Assembly: GCA_029565915.1 (NCBI GenBank)
Contig: JAKQNG010000133.1
Location: 1-54,122, forward strand
Source of the DNA: Deltaproteobacteria bacterium
GTDB taxonomy: Bacteria > Myxococcota_A > Polyangia > JAAYKL01
Reading direction: 5' to 3'
DNA: 54,122 nt
Below are positions 17,093 to 26,408 of the stretch, one piece after another. The notes under the pieces were generated by a model. The model saw nothing but the letters and a program-made list of their open reading frames with translations. It was not told where the DNA came from and did not search any database. Each line of letters begins with the position of its first letter. The stretch's first letter is position 1. The translations under genes were made by a program, and so were the position numbers.

Positions 17093-17110
17093 TTCCAAGA
17101 ACCGTGCCGG
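17093..17110 (-). promoter_or_regulatory. Sigma-54 (-24/-12)-like promoter element
   Basis: Read on the minus strand, the site is CCGGCACGGTTCTTGGAA. The consensus TGGCACG-N4-TTGCA is matched with GG and CACG at -24 and TTGG at -12; the spacing between the -24 GG and -12 dinucleotide is ten bases, as required, but the -12 GC is GG. It lies about 63-80 bp upstream of the Spy-like ATG, and the operon encodes a sigma-54 activator, which strengthens the call despite the mismatch. Confidence 0.5.
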
Positions 17111-17162
17111 AATCGCGACCTGCCGGAATGATTGGATTTTCAGGAAATGGACAGGGACCGGG

Positions 17163-17177
17163 GTGCAGATTCTGCAC
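17163..17177. promoter_or_regulatory. Perfect palindrome, candidate activator binding site
   Basis: GTGCAGA-T-TCTGCAC is a perfect 7-bp inverted repeat with a one-base spacer. It is centred about 85-90 bp upstream of the start site predicted from the sigma-54-like element, the usual range for an NtrC-type enhancer. It is the natural candidate site for the regulator encoded at the end of the same operon. Confidence 0.5.
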
Positions 17178-17215
17178 TTCCTTGATGAAAAGGTTGCCGG
17201 TGGGGTGAAGGCGCC

Positions 17216-17788
17216 TCAGAAGCGGGTGCCGAGGGTGAACAGTGCCGTCTGTCGGTCTGCGGCGATTCCCGGCCGCCAGCGGGCGGTCCGGTGGCGTTCA
17301 TCCCATCTGTCCGCCTTTTTTTTAACAGCCAGGTACCAGCCCAGACCGATGGCAGCGACGCAGAGACCGGCCACCTGCACGCTTCCCATGAGGGCAGACA
17401 CGACCCGTCCGGCGCCTTCATCCGCGTGGGGCAGCGCAATGAACGGACCCACCAGGGGAATGAACATGGGAGCCCCCGCAGACTGGCAGTTGACGCATGT
17501 CTCTCCTTCGTCGACCATCACCTCGGAAACCAGCATGAGACCGACAAGGACCGAAAAGACATAGGCACCACCCAGAATTTCCAGGCCAACGAACAGGAGG
17601 GTCCGGTTCGGTTCGGGTCGCGGCTCGGTCGGCGTCGGGGCGGGCGTTTCCTTTGCAACAGCGGACTCCCCGCCGGCGGGAACGGATGAGGGTGGTGACG
17701 ACGCCTCCTGCGCGCAGACGCGGATGGATATGCCCATCAGCAGGAACGTGAACAGCAGTGCGGTGCGAAGCATTTCTGTGGCAGTCAT
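17216..17788 (-). CDS. Membrane protein of unknown function, last gene of carbohydrate operon
   Basis: A 190-residue protein with a signal peptide or N-terminal TM (MLRTALLFTFLLMGISI, cleavage near VCAQ), a Pro/Glu-rich linker at about 28-55, and then three hydrophobic helices at about 60-82, 105-120 and 132-155. A CVNC pair sits in the first loop. The tail is basic and ends in Phe. GGAGG precedes the ATG at 17788 by about ten bases. It follows the PHP-glycosyltransferase gene by 29 bp and probably shares its transcript. No family is recognised. Confidence 0.6.
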   Translation of the reverse strand: MTATEMLRTALLFTFLLMGISIRVCAQEASSPPSSVPAGGESAVAKETPAPTPTEPRPEPNRTLLFVGLEILGGAYVFSVLVGLMLVSEVMVDEGETCVNCQSAGAPMFIPLVGPFIALPHADEGAGRVVSALMGSVQVAGLCVAAIGLGWYLAVKKKADRWDERHRTARWRPGIAADRQTALFTLGTRF

Positions 17789-17817
17789 CGGCGCAATACC
17801 TCCTTGAACGGTGGATG

Positions 17818-20475
17818 TCATGGGTTGAGCGGCAGGACGCGGTGGAGTACGCCGTCGACAATCGCTTCCCGGGAATACTGGCGGGCGCGGTCGATGGCGG
17901 CGCGCCCCATGGCGGAACGGAGGTTGTCGTCGGACAGGATCCGGACCACTGCCGGTGCGAATTCCGGTGCTTCCCTGACCGTGAAGCCGCTGATGCCGTC
18001 CTCGATGATATCCGCGGGGCCTTTGGTCCGGTAGGCGACCACGGGAAGGCCGCAGGCGAGGGCTTCGAGCACGACGCATCCGAAGGTGTCAAACCGCGAC
18101 GGCAGCACCAGCACATCCGCACTGGCGTACACGTCCGCCAACCGTTCCGCATCCACCCACGACAGGAGAATCCCATCGGGGACGGCGAGGCGGAGCCGCT
18201 CCTCCGCGGGACCGGTGCCCGCCACGACGAGCCTTGCCTTCGGAACGGTTTCCTGAATGGACTTCATCATGGCAGGCAGTTCCATCACACCTTTTTCATT
18301 GCTGACCCGCCCGGCGAACAGGACCACCCGCTCACCTTTTCGCAGCCCGGGAAACAGCTCCTGCCGCCGGTCGACGCCCGGTCGGAAGCAGGCGTCGGGC
18401 CAGTGGGCGGTCCGGGTGAGCCTGTCCGGATTGATCCCCATGGCATCGGATTGCAGCCAGGCCATCTGTTCCGAATTGAGGACAAACAACCCGTCAAACA
18501 TGCGGTAGAACGCCCGCAGCAGTCGCCGCACCCGGTCGACGTTGTGCACGTCGAGCCGCAGCGTGCGGTGGGAAAAATCCACCCAGTCCGTGTGGACGTA
18601 AAAATGCGCGGGAACGGAGAAGGCGCTTTTCAGGTACAGGGCGGCGGCGCCCATCAGGCCCTCGGTGGAGCAGATGATCCGATCATATGCCCCTTCCATG
18701 AACAGCTGCTGCAGGGCCATGATATCGAAGGCCCGGACGGGCTGCTGGCGGTACCAGGGAATGGCGGTTTCGAGGACCGGTTCGAGGATGTGCAGGTGGG
18801 GAGCCGAAGGCTCTGTTCCGTGGCAGACGGCGAAATCCATGGGGAGGTTGCGCCGCACGGCCTCCTGGTGCATCAGCCGCAGGGTGCTTGCCACGCCGTT
18901 GCGATCAAAGAAGGTGTCCGTCAGCCACAGGATGCGCTGCGGGTGCTGGTGGCAACCGATGGTGGCCGAAAAGTCATTGAGCATGTCCCGGTTGGCAAAG
19001 AGGACGCGGGCGCTGGCATAGGAGCTGCCGGCGATGACCGAAGCGGCCAGCGCGGGAAACGGCAGTCCTTCCACGATATCGGACAGGGATGCGCCGCCGG
19101 TGTTCGACGGATGATCGGATTTGCCGCTGAGCAGGGTGCGGATGTCCGCCGGCAGTTCCAGGTTTTCGATGAATGTCTGGGGACCGGGCAACGGGCGGGA
19201 TGCGTTCTCTTCTTCGAATTTTGCAATCTTTGCTGCGATCCGGCTGCCGAGAATCCGGATGAGACCATTGAAGATCAGCGGGATGGAGGTTTTCAACTGG
19301 TCGTTCAGGTGGTGAGGGTCCGTGCGCTGGACGGTGGCAATGCGATCGAGCTCTTTTGCCAGGGGACGGTATTCCTTTGAAAATGCGTATTTCTGCATGA
19401 AGCCCAGGTGTTGGCCGTGAAGGGCTTCATGGGCCGCCTCGATGAACCGGGACGTGTAGCGGTGGCGGCGGAGTTCCGCCATGGCGTTGGCGATGAGCAG
19501 AGCCTGGAATTTCTGTCCCGCGGAACCCTGATGCAACAGCAGGCGGACGAGGCCCGGATCGCCGGCATGGCGCACGATCTGGCAGAAGTAGTCAAGAAAC
19601 GATGCGGCCAGCCGATCCTCGCCGGCATAGGTGCCGAAGGGAGCGACCCGTTTGTCGCGCAGGGCCTCCAGCACCAGGGCGGAGAGCGGCCGGGTCTGCC
19701 GTTGTTCGCGCAGGTCCGGCACGTGGGCCAGGGTGCCCGTCAGTCCGACGAACATGGCCATGTGGTCATCCGATCCGCCGGTCATGGCCTTCTGCGGGCA
19801 GGTCCGGCGCAGTTCGGGAGGAATGCCGACCCGGTTGGCGATGTCTTCGAGGCGCTGGGCGTCCAGCTGCTTCAGCCATTCGATGACCAGCAGGTTCTGC
19901 CAGGTGTCCCGCTGGCCGTTGAGCCCTTCGAAGTGATCGAAGAGCACCGTCAGGTATTCGATGAGGGCCGTCGTCGGCACCTGATTCGTGCTGTAGAAAT
20001 AGAGCGGGTGGGCCAGTACTGTCACGAGGCGGCGTTCGGCGGCAAAGGTGAGAAAATCCAGCAGATTGTGGCGCAGGGCGTTCAGGCGGGTTTCTTCTGC
20101 GGGAGACAGGCCGTAGGTCAGCACGTGGATGTGAACGTCAAACGCCTGAACCACGCAGGTGAACTCCGCCGCGGGCAGCACATCGACGCCGCGGTTCTGC
20201 AGGTCCCAGCATGATCGGGCATTATTGTGGTTGGTGATGGTGAGGGCCTCGATGCCGACACGGCGGAGTGCGTTGTGGACGTCGTCGGTGGATACCCAGG
20301 TCTCGGGCCAGTGAAGGATGCGACCGAGCAGCTCATCGGGCACGTCGCTGTTCAGATCGTGGCAGTGGAGGTCGATGGCCACGGTTTCGTTCGCGGGGAA
20401 TCGCGCGTTTTCCTTCGCGACAAAATCGAGGAGGCGCGAACGCAGTGCGGTGCGGAATGGTGTGTTGTCAGTCAT
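17818..20475 (-). CDS. PHP-domain/GT4 glycosyltransferase fusion
   Basis: An 885-residue two-part protein. The N-terminal part (about 30-270) is a PHP phosphoesterase-like domain with metal-ligand motifs DLHCHD (35-40), TNHNN, VTVLAHP and GGSDDHMAMF. A helical middle section of about 250 residues follows. The C-terminal part (about 500-880) is a GT-B glycosyltransferase of family GT4, with LTDTFFDRNGVASTL, LFAGRVSNEKGV and the nucleotide-sugar motif DTFGCVVLE, a D-x7-E form of E-x7-E. ATG 20475 overlaps the stop of the upstream glycosidase-like gene (ATGA), so 20 upstream codons were dropped. The pairing suggests building and trimming of a glycan or sugar storage compound. Donor and acceptor are unknown. 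Confidence 0.82.
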   Translation of the reverse strand: MTDNTPFRTALRSRLLDFVAKENARFPANETVAIDLHCHDLNSDVPDELLGRILHWPETWVSTDDVHNALRRVGIEALTITNHNNARSCWDLQNRGVDVLPAAEFTCVVQAFDVHIHVLTYGLSPAEETRLNALRHNLLDFLTFAAERRLVTVLAHPLYFYSTNQVPTTALIEYLTVLFDHFEGLNGQRDTWQNLLVIEWLKQLDAQRLEDIANRVGIPPELRRTCPQKAMTGGSDDHMAMFVGLTGTLAHVPDLREQRQTRPLSALVLEALRDKRVAPFGTYAGEDRLAASFLDYFCQIVRHAGDPGLVRLLLHQGSAGQKFQALLIANAMAELRRHRYTSRFIEAAHEALHGQHLGFMQKYAFSKEYRPLAKELDRIATVQRTDPHHLNDQLKTSIPLIFNGLIRILGSRIAAKIAKFEEENASRPLPGPQTFIENLELPADIRTLLSGKSDHPSNTGGASLSDIVEGLPFPALAASVIAGSSYASARVLFANRDMLNDFSATIGCHQHPQRILWLTDTFFDRNGVASTLRLMHQEAVRRNLPMDFAVCHGTEPSAPHLHILEPVLETAIPWYRQQPVRAFDIMALQQLFMEGAYDRIICSTEGLMGAAALYLKSAFSVPAHFYVHTDWVDFSHRTLRLDVHNVDRVRRLLRAFYRMFDGLFVLNSEQMAWLQSDAMGINPDRLTRTAHWPDACFRPGVDRRQELFPGLRKGERVVLFAGRVSNEKGVMELPAMMKSIQETVPKARLVVAGTGPAEERLRLAVPDGILLSWVDAERLADVYASADVLVLPSRFDTFGCVVLEALACGLPVVAYRTKGPADIIEDGISGFTVREAPEFAPAVVRILSDDNLRSAMGRAAIDRARQYSREAIVDGVLHRVLPLNP

Positions 20476-21716
20476 TGGCCGTATCCTTGTGACGTCTTCA
20501 TTGATACCAGAATACTCCACAGGCCGGCCGCCCACAGCATGGAATCCTCGGCGCGGATCAGCGGGCCCGTGTGCAGGTTGGCGGTGCGACTGTGGATCAC
20601 TTCGGGAAAGCAGGCCAGCCGCTCAACCATAACGCGATACGCCTCCACCTCTTTGTAAAAGCGCGGATGCGAAAAGTCCCGCAGGACTTCGATCAGGTGC
20701 AATCCGAGGCAGGTCCATACGGTGTCCCGCTGCCACGGGTTGAACACGTGCAGCGGGTGCATGGGTCGCCTGTCTGATGTCCGCACACCGTAGCGGGAGG
20801 GGAATGGAGAGTTGAGCCCCCGGTCATCCATCCAGCGCAGCACCAGCTCCAGGCGGTTCCGCCCGGCCGGATCCGGCCGCACGACGCCGGTCCAGAACGG
20901 CATCAACTGGGCATCGCCGGAGGGATGGTCGGGCATGGCGAGGTCGTCCGCGTAGTGATCGCCCCGCCAGAAATGCCGTTCGATCAGCCCGGCACGATCT
21001 GCATCCGCCAGCGGATTGCGCAGCCCGAGGGACGCCAGTGAACGCTGCAGCAGCGCACACATGGAATTGGAATAGCAGGAGCTGTCCCGCAACGCATAGT
21101 CCTGGGCCTCGGAGTAATGGAGTTTCCGTCGGACCAGCCCGGTGTGGGGATCGATGACCAGCGATGCAAATCGATCGATTTCCGCCTCCAGAAAAGCCCG
21201 GTGCCGGTGCACCAGCGTGCGATCGGACAGGGAGGCCAGACCCATCATGAACAGCGCGAATCCGTCCGGTGCATAGGCAGGAAAGTCGAACAGCCGACCG
21301 TCGGGCAGAATGACCAGCGCAAACCGTCCTGCGGCTTCGTAGTGCCGCAACGCGTATTCGAATGTCCGGGTCACCTCTTTTTCAAAGCCGAGGGACAGCA
21401 GGGCCGGCACGCAGCGGCCGAAATCCCGGGCCCAGAATTCGGGATAACTCGCGGGGCTGGTCATGAAGAAACCCTGTTCGCTGCAATAGCACTTTCGAAC
21501 GATTTGCTCGCAGATCTCTTCGGCGGTGCCCTCATACCGTGACGGGCCGGTGAATCGTCGCCGCAGACCCGTTCGCAGCAGCCGCCATCCTTCTGTCACA
21601 ACGGCGGAGGCCCGCACCTGGCTGGTCAATTGTCGGGCAATGTGGCGGTCGGCGGGTGTCACGGGGTGTCGAGTAGCACGGGCCCGGCGGTGTTGCAAAT
21701 ATCCATTCGGTGACAC
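20472..21716 (-). CDS. Six-hairpin (alpha/alpha)6 glycosidase-like protein
   Basis: A 414-residue cytosolic-type protein with the alternating helix pattern of (alpha/alpha)6 glycosidases. Segments such as YPEFWARDFGRCVPALLSLG, PDGFALFMMGL, PFWTGVV and HVFNPWQRDTVWTCLGLHLIE resemble glucoamylase-, trehalase- or amylo-1,6-glucosidase-like proteins; the ARDFGR stretch is typical of that superfamily. Catalytic acids cannot be assigned with confidence. It is first in an operon with a PHP-GT4 fusion and a membrane protein. The start is uncertain: the longest frame opens with GTG at 21716 without a convincing ribosome binding site, and the first 45 or so residues are basic and may not be translated. 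Confidence 0.68.
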   Translation of the reverse strand: MSPNGYLQHRRARATRHPVTPADRHIARQLTSQVRASAVVTEGWRLLRTGLRRRFTGPSRYEGTAEEICEQIVRKCYCSEQGFFMTSPASYPEFWARDFGRCVPALLSLGFEKEVTRTFEYALRHYEAAGRFALVILPDGRLFDFPAYAPDGFALFMMGLASLSDRTLVHRHRAFLEAEIDRFASLVIDPHTGLVRRKLHYSEAQDYALRDSSCYSNSMCALLQRSLASLGLRNPLADADRAGLIERHFWRGDHYADDLAMPDHPSGDAQLMPFWTGVVRPDPAGRNRLELVLRWMDDRGLNSPFPSRYGVRTSDRRPMHPLHVFNPWQRDTVWTCLGLHLIEVLRDFSHPRFYKEVEAYRVMVERLACFPEVIHSRTANLHTGPLIRAEDSMLWAAGLWSILVSMKTSQGYGQ

Positions 21717-21832
21717 TGAGGTGAAGCCCGTCAGTGAATCATCCGGGTCGTCACCGGTTCATCCGGACTTGCCAGTGCTGCACGGCACGGGTTAGCATCT
21801 GCGCAATTTCGACGGATTGAACCGGAGCATCC

Positions 21833-23656
21833 ATGCCGCTGTTGACGAACTGGCCGCCGTATCTTGTCGGTATTGTACTGATCGCCGTGTTTGCCCTGCT
21901 GGTGCGAGGACGCTGGCCCGTGGAGCTGATTGCCCTCGGCGGCGCCGCTGCGCTGCTGCTGACCGGAGTCCTTTCCACTCCGGACCTGCTGGCCTGTTTC
22001 AGCAACCCGGCACCCGTGGCCATCGGTGCCCTGTTCATCCTGAGCGCTGCCCTCGACCGCACCGGCGTGATTATGAAGCTCGGCCTGTGGTTCAACCGCA
22101 TGGCTGCCGGCAGTGAACGTCGGGCTCTGGCCATCATGCTGATTGTCGTGCCGCTGGTGTCCGCATTCGTCAACAACACACCCCTCGTGGTCATTCTGCT
22201 GCCCGTCATCCTGGCGTTCTGCAAGGAGAGCGGCGCCAAGCCTTCCCGTCTGCTCATACCCCTCTCCTATGGTGCCATCCTCGGCGGCACCATTACCATG
22301 GCCGGAACCTCCACGAACCTGCTGGTGGACGGCATGGCGAACCGACTTGGCCTGCCGTCGTTCCACCTGTTTTCCATCGCCCCCCTGGGGCTGGTGTTTG
22401 TTGCAGTGGGAGGACTCTACGTGTGGATTGTCGGCATCCGCCTGCTGCCCGTCCGGGACACCCTGTCAACCCTGCTCGACGCCTCCACCGGACGGGAGTT
22501 CCTGCTGCAGGCCGTCATTCCGCCGCGCTCCCGGCTCATTGGACGGACTGCGGTAACCGCCGTGGAAGGCCGTTCGAAGAGCTTTCAGATTCTCGAAGTG
22601 AAACGCAGGGGACAGATTCTGGACACGCCCCTGAACCAGCTCATCCTGCAGGAAGGGGACCGCCTGCTGGTGCGCACGGGACGTTCGGGTGTAACAGCAC
22701 TGCGGGAAACCGCGGAATTTCACATGGGCCTCGACTCGGCCGATGCCGCGGATTTGTCGCCGATGGAACAGCGGGAAGCCGTGCTTATGGAAGGAATGGT
22801 GGGCCCCAACTCCCGCTATGTGGGAAGGACCTTCGCCGAAATTTCGTTTCGCCGGAAATATGGTGTCATCGTGCTCGCCGTGCACCGGGAGGGCTACAAC
22901 ATCACCAGTGAGTTCGATCGATTACGGCTGGACTTCGGCGATACCCTGCTGCTGGAAGGGGCGCGGGATGCCATTGATCGATTGAAGGCCGAACGGGATT
23001 TCATTCCCCTGTCGGAGCCGGCCCGCAAGGAATACCGCACCGACAAGGCAGGATTTGCCATCGGCGGCGTTGCCCTGTTCATCCTGTTGTCCGTGGTTGA
23101 CTTCGGGTGGTTCGGTCTGCCGATCGGGCGCCTGCAGATGTTCAGCGCTGCGTTTCTGGCCGCACTCTTTGTGGTCGGCGCAGGATGCCTGACGCCGCGG
23201 GCAGCCTACGAGGCCATCGAATGGCGCATTCTGATGCTGATTGTCGGCATGCTCGGCATCGGATCGGCGCTTGAAAGCACCGGCGCTGCCTCCTCATTGG
23301 CGCGGATGGTGTCGACATGGTTTCTCGACTACGGACCGTTGGTCATGCTGTCCGCCGTCTACCTGATGACCAGCCTGCTGACGGAGCTGGTGTCCAACAA
23401 CGCCGTCGCCGTGGTGATGACGCCGATTGCCATCCGCATTGCGGAAGCGGCGGATGCGTCGCCGATGCCGTTTGTCGTGGCGGTGATGTTCGGCGCCTCG
23501 GCTTCTTTTTCGACGCCCATCGGTTATCAGACCAACACGTACGTGTTCGGCGCGGGAGGATATTACTTTCGCGATTTTCTGAAGGTCGGGCTTCCTCTCA
23601 ACCTGCTGCTCTGGGCAGTGGCCACCCTGCTCATTCCCGTTTTCTGGCCCTTCTGA
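21833..23656 (+). CDS. SLC13/DASS-family transporter with two TrkA-C domains
   Basis: The 607-residue inner-membrane protein has the divalent anion:sodium symporter plan: two clusters of TM helices flanking a cytosolic insert. The repeat motifs FVNNTPLVV and [13 protein letters not shown], plus [10 protein letters not shown] near the end, are typical SNT-type substrate/sodium sites. Residues about 205-395 carry two RCK_C/TrkA-C modules ([13 protein letters not shown] with [10 protein letters not shown], and [11 protein letters not shown] with FGDTLLLEG), as in bacterial relatives annotated for sulfate or other anions. Substrate is unknown. ATG 21833 follows CGGAGCATCC. It diverges from the glycosidase-like gene and stands alone. 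Confidence 0.92.
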   Translation: MPLLTNWPPYLVGIVLIAVFALLVRGRWPVELIALGGAAALLLTGVLSTPDLLACFSNPAPVAIGALFILSAALDRTGVIMKLGLWFNRMAAGSERRALAIMLIVVPLVSAFVNNTPLVVILLPVILAFCKESGAKPSRLLIPLSYGAILGGTITMAGTSTNLLVDGMANRLGLPSFHLFSIAPLGLVFVAVGGLYVWIVGIRLLPVRDTLSTLLDASTGREFLLQAVIPPRSRLIGRTAVTAVEGRSKSFQILEVKRRGQILDTPLNQLILQEGDRLLVRTGRSGVTALRETAEFHMGLDSADAADLSPMEQREAVLMEGMVGPNSRYVGRTFAEISFRRKYGVIVLAVHREGYNITSEFDRLRLDFGDTLLLEGARDAIDRLKAERDFIPLSEPARKEYRTDKAGFAIGGVALFILLSVVDFGWFGLPIGRLQMFSAAFLAALFVVGAGCLTPRAAYEAIEWRILMLIVGMLGIGSALESTGAASSLARMVSTWFLDYGPLVMLSAVYLMTSLLTELVSNNAVAVVMTPIAIRIAEAADASPMPFVVAVMFGASASFSTPIGYQTNTYVFGAGGYYFRDFLKVGLPLNLLLWAVATLLIPVFWPF

Positions 23657-23690
23657 CCGGGCTGCACCCGACAAGGACTGTGCCTGCCGA

Positions 23691-23719
23691 TTGACATCCG
23701 GCGCCGGGAAGCCGACAAT
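23691..23719 (+). promoter_or_regulatory. Sigma-70-like promoter for the 23762 lipoprotein
   Basis: A perfect -35 TTGACA (23691-23696), a 17-bp spacer and a -10 of GACAAT (23714-23719, four of six matches) lie 43 bp before the start codon. Transcription would begin near 23726, leaving a leader of about 36 nt that includes the GGGGAG ribosome binding site. Confidence 0.45.
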
Positions 23720-23761
23720 CAGACACATCACACATGAACGTGTTTCACCGGGGAGTATGCC

Positions 23762-24871
23762 ATGAAAAACATCATTGAACTGATTTGCGTCTTTCTGCTC
23801 TGCGGGTTGCCCGCCTGTACGGATTCGGATGGAAGCACCACAGATGCCGACGCGGACACTGACGGCGACACCGATGCCGACACGGACAGTGATGCCGACA
23901 GCGATGCTGACAGCGACAGCGATGTCGACAGTGATACTGACAGCGACAGCGATGCCGACAGTGACAGCGACACGGACAGTGATGTCGATTCCGACACGGA
24001 TGCGGATGGTGACGCGGGTACCATCGCCGATCACACCGTGTCCCGGGAAGCCATCCTGCGGGCCATACCGGCCGACGCTGTTGCAGCGGCCCGCAGTGAT
24101 CTGCACATCGCCTACTTTCACACGTCCCACGGCAGCCGGGTCATCGATGGCATGGCCGGGCTGATGGATTTCCGCAATGACGCCCCTTTCGCTGACGCGA
24201 CCAACTTTGCCTTCACAACGGACGGCAATCCCGTACCCGGCGCTCTCGATATTCACGATCATTACGACGGCTGGGATCTCTCGGTCAGCGAGACGATAGA
24301 GGCCAACGACCACACCGCCTGGTTCAACCGCACCACCGCATTCCTTCTTGATTCGGCAAATGCGGACGTCAACGTGATCATGTGGTCCTGGTGCGATCCG
24401 GCGGGACATGATCACCAGAAATATCTCGACGACATGGAAGCATTGATTGGCATGTATGGCGAGGGCGGATCGCGAATCGGCAGCGGCGAGGAGCAGCGGG
24501 AAACGCCGGTCACATTCGTGTTCATGACCGGCCATCCCAACGGGGATGGCGAATCGGAGGAAGACCACAGCGCATGGCAGGCCCATCGGCTGATCCGGCA
24601 ACACTGTGAGGAGAACAACCGCTTTCTGATTGACTACTGGGACATCGAAACCCACGGCATGGACGACACCTATTATCCCGGTGCCAACGACAACGGCGTC
24701 GAAGGGGAGACGTCGTTTTATCTGGACTGGCAGGCCGCCCATCCGGGTGACTACTTTGAAAACGGCTGTGCCCATGCGGATGAAGGCCAGGAACTCACCT
24801 GCAATCGAATTGCCTATGCGGCATGGTGGATCTGGGCCCGACTGGCCGGCTGGGACGGCGATCTGCTGTAG
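23762..24871 (+). CDS. Lipoprotein with long Asp/Ser/Thr spacer and unassigned globular domain
   Basis: A 369-residue lipoprotein with signal ending in GLPAC. Residues about 20-85 are an almost pure Asp/Ser/Thr/Ala spacer built from SD, TD and AD pairs. The globular part from about residue 92 has [14 protein letters not shown], a central [13 protein letters not shown] and [13 protein letters not shown], and three scattered Cys. The pattern of His, Asp and Ser motifs suggests a secreted hydrolase, perhaps SGNH-like, but no catalytic triad can be assigned with confidence. GGGGAGTATGCC precedes the ATG. The spacer should hold the domain away from the membrane and may bind calcium. Confidence 0.75.
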   Translation: MKNIIELICVFLLCGLPACTDSDGSTTDADADTDGDTDADTDSDADSDADSDSDVDSDTDSDSDADSDSDTDSDVDSDTDADGDAGTIADHTVSREAILRAIPADAVAAARSDLHIAYFHTSHGSRVIDGMAGLMDFRNDAPFADATNFAFTTDGNPVPGALDIHDHYDGWDLSVSETIEANDHTAWFNRTTAFLLDSANADVNVIMWSWCDPAGHDHQKYLDDMEALIGMYGEGGSRIGSGEEQRETPVTFVFMTGHPNGDGESEEDHSAWQAHRLIRQHCEENNRFLIDYWDIETHGMDDTYYPGANDNGVEGETSFYLDWQAAHPGDYFENGCAHADEGQELTCNRIAYAAWWIWARLAGWDGDLL

Positions 24872-24959
24872 CTTCTTCCAACAAAACTGATTGACCGGAA
24901 CGGCGAATCCACAGTAGTTCTGCCGCACGGGGAACCCCGTTCAACGAAGGATAGAATCA

Positions 24960-26381
24960 ATGACTGCAAATCGAGAAGGCTTCAAAGTGGCGGATATTTC
25001 TATGGCGGATTTCGGCCGCCGGGAAATCGACATCGCGCAGAAGGAAATGCCGGGTCTCATGGCCGTCCGTGAAAAATACGGAAAAGATAAGCCCCTCGCC
25101 GGTCAGCGGATCACGGGCTCCCTGCATATGACCGTGCAGACCGCCGTGCTGATTGAAACCCTGGCGGAACTGGGGGCACAGGTCCGCTGGGCGAGCTGCA
25201 ACATCTTTTCCACGCAGGACCATGCGGCTGCCGCCATTGCAGCGGCGGGCATCCCCGTGTTCGCCTGGAAAGGGGAGTCACTGGAAGAATACTGGTGGTG
25301 TACCAACGAGGCGCTGACTTTTCCCGGAGGAAAGGGTCCCACCCTTATTGTGGACGACGGCGGAGACGCCACCCTGCTCATTCACAAAGGATATGAGCTG
25401 GAAGAATTGTTTGAACGGACAAAGTCGCTTCCGGCCATCACGACAAAGGTGGAAGAAGAAATCATCATTGAAAAGCTGCTGCAGAAACTCGTGCAGGAAA
25501 CCCCGACGAGGTGGCGCGACATGGCGAAAGACATCATCGGCGTTTCAGAGGAAACCACCACGGGGGTTCATCGGCTGTACACGATGCTCGAGCAGAACAA
25601 GCTTCTCTTTGCCGCCTACAACGTAAACGATTCGGTGACCAAGTCCAAGTTTGACAATCTGTACGGTTGCCGGGAATCCCTGGCAGACGGCATCAAGCGC
25701 GCCACCGACGTGATGATTGCCGGTAAGACGGTATGCGTTTGCGGATACGGCGACGTGGGCAAGGGCTGTGCCCAGTCCATGCGGGGATTCGGCGCGCGGG
25801 TGCTCGTGACCGAAATTGATCCCATCTGTGCGCTGCAGGCGGCCATGGAAGGGTTTGAAGTGGTGACCGTGGAGGACGCGCTCGCCGAGGCGAACATTTT
25901 TGTCACCGCCACGGGCAACCGGGATGTCATCACCGCCGAACACATGGCCCGGATGAAGGATCAGGCCATTGTCTGCAACATCGGGCATTTCGATAACGAA
26001 ATTCAGATGTCCAGGCTGGTGGCATGGCCCGGCGTGAAAAAGCTGGAAATCAAACCCCAGGTGGACAAGTGGATTTATCCGGACGGCCACGAGATCTTCA
26101 TTCTCGCCGAGGGACGGCTTGTCAACCTGGGTTGTGCGACCGGGCATCCCAGTTTTGTCATGTCCAATTCGTTTACGAACCAGACCCTGGCACAGATGGC
26201 GCTGGCCAAGGACCGGCCGGCGGTGGGCGTGTACATGCTGCCCAAGCACCTCGACGAGGAAGTCGCACGACTCCACCTCTCCAAACTCGGTGTCAAACTG
26301 ACATCCCTTTCGAAGGCCCAGGCCGACTACATCGGCGTCCGGGTCGAAGGCCCTTACAAACCGGATCACTACCGCTACTGA
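24960..26381 (+). CDS. ahcY: Adenosylhomocysteinase
   Basis: S-adenosylhomocysteine hydrolase splits SAH to adenosine and homocysteine in the cytosol, relieving inhibition of methyltransferases. The 473-residue length fits bacterial AhcY. Conserved blocks are [34 protein letters not shown], the NAD-binding [25 protein letters not shown] and the C-terminal [13 protein letters not shown] 24960 follows GAAGGATAGAATCA. No SAH riboswitch was recognised in the 88-bp upstream gap, which holds only a short ACGGGG-AA-CCCCGT inverted repeat without a T tract. It appears monocistronic. Confidence 0.97.
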   Translation: MTANREGFKVADISMADFGRREIDIAQKEMPGLMAVREKYGKDKPLAGQRITGSLHMTVQTAVLIETLAELGAQVRWASCNIFSTQDHAAAAIAAAGIPVFAWKGESLEEYWWCTNEALTFPGGKGPTLIVDDGGDATLLIHKGYELEELFERTKSLPAITTKVEEEIIIEKLLQKLVQETPTRWRDMAKDIIGVSEETTTGVHRLYTMLEQNKLLFAAYNVNDSVTKSKFDNLYGCRESLADGIKRATDVMIAGKTVCVCGYGDVGKGCAQSMRGFGARVLVTEIDPICALQAAMEGFEVVTVEDALAEANIFVTATGNRDVITAEHMARMKDQAIVCNIGHFDNEIQMSRLVAWPGVKKLEIKPQVDKWIYPDGHEIFILAEGRLVNLGCATGHPSFVMSNSFTNQTLAQMALAKDRPAVGVYMLPKHLDEEVARLHLSKLGVKLTSLSKAQADYIGVRVEGPYKPDHYRY

Positions 26382-26387
26382 GATTGC

Positions 26388-26404
26388 GCTGTCGACGCGA
26401 CAGC
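26388..26404. terminator. Hairpin between convergent genes
   Basis: GCTGTCG-ACG-CGACAGC forms a perfect 7-bp stem with a 3-nt loop in the 27-bp gap between the stop of ahcY and the stop of the deacetylase lipoprotein. No U tract follows on either strand, so it may be a bidirectional, weak or Rho-assisted terminator. Confidence 0.4.
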
Positions 26405-26408
26405 CGGA

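Noticed and set aside
23294-24928. A 544-codon minus-strand frame with [13 protein letters not shown]-like runs.
   Set aside because: The runs are the reverse complement of the Asp/Ser spacer codons of the lipoprotein at 23762; no start signal.
24872-24959. Possible SAH riboswitch before ahcY.
   Set aside because: No match to the conserved core was recognised; only a short ACGGGG/CCCCGT inverted repeat is present.
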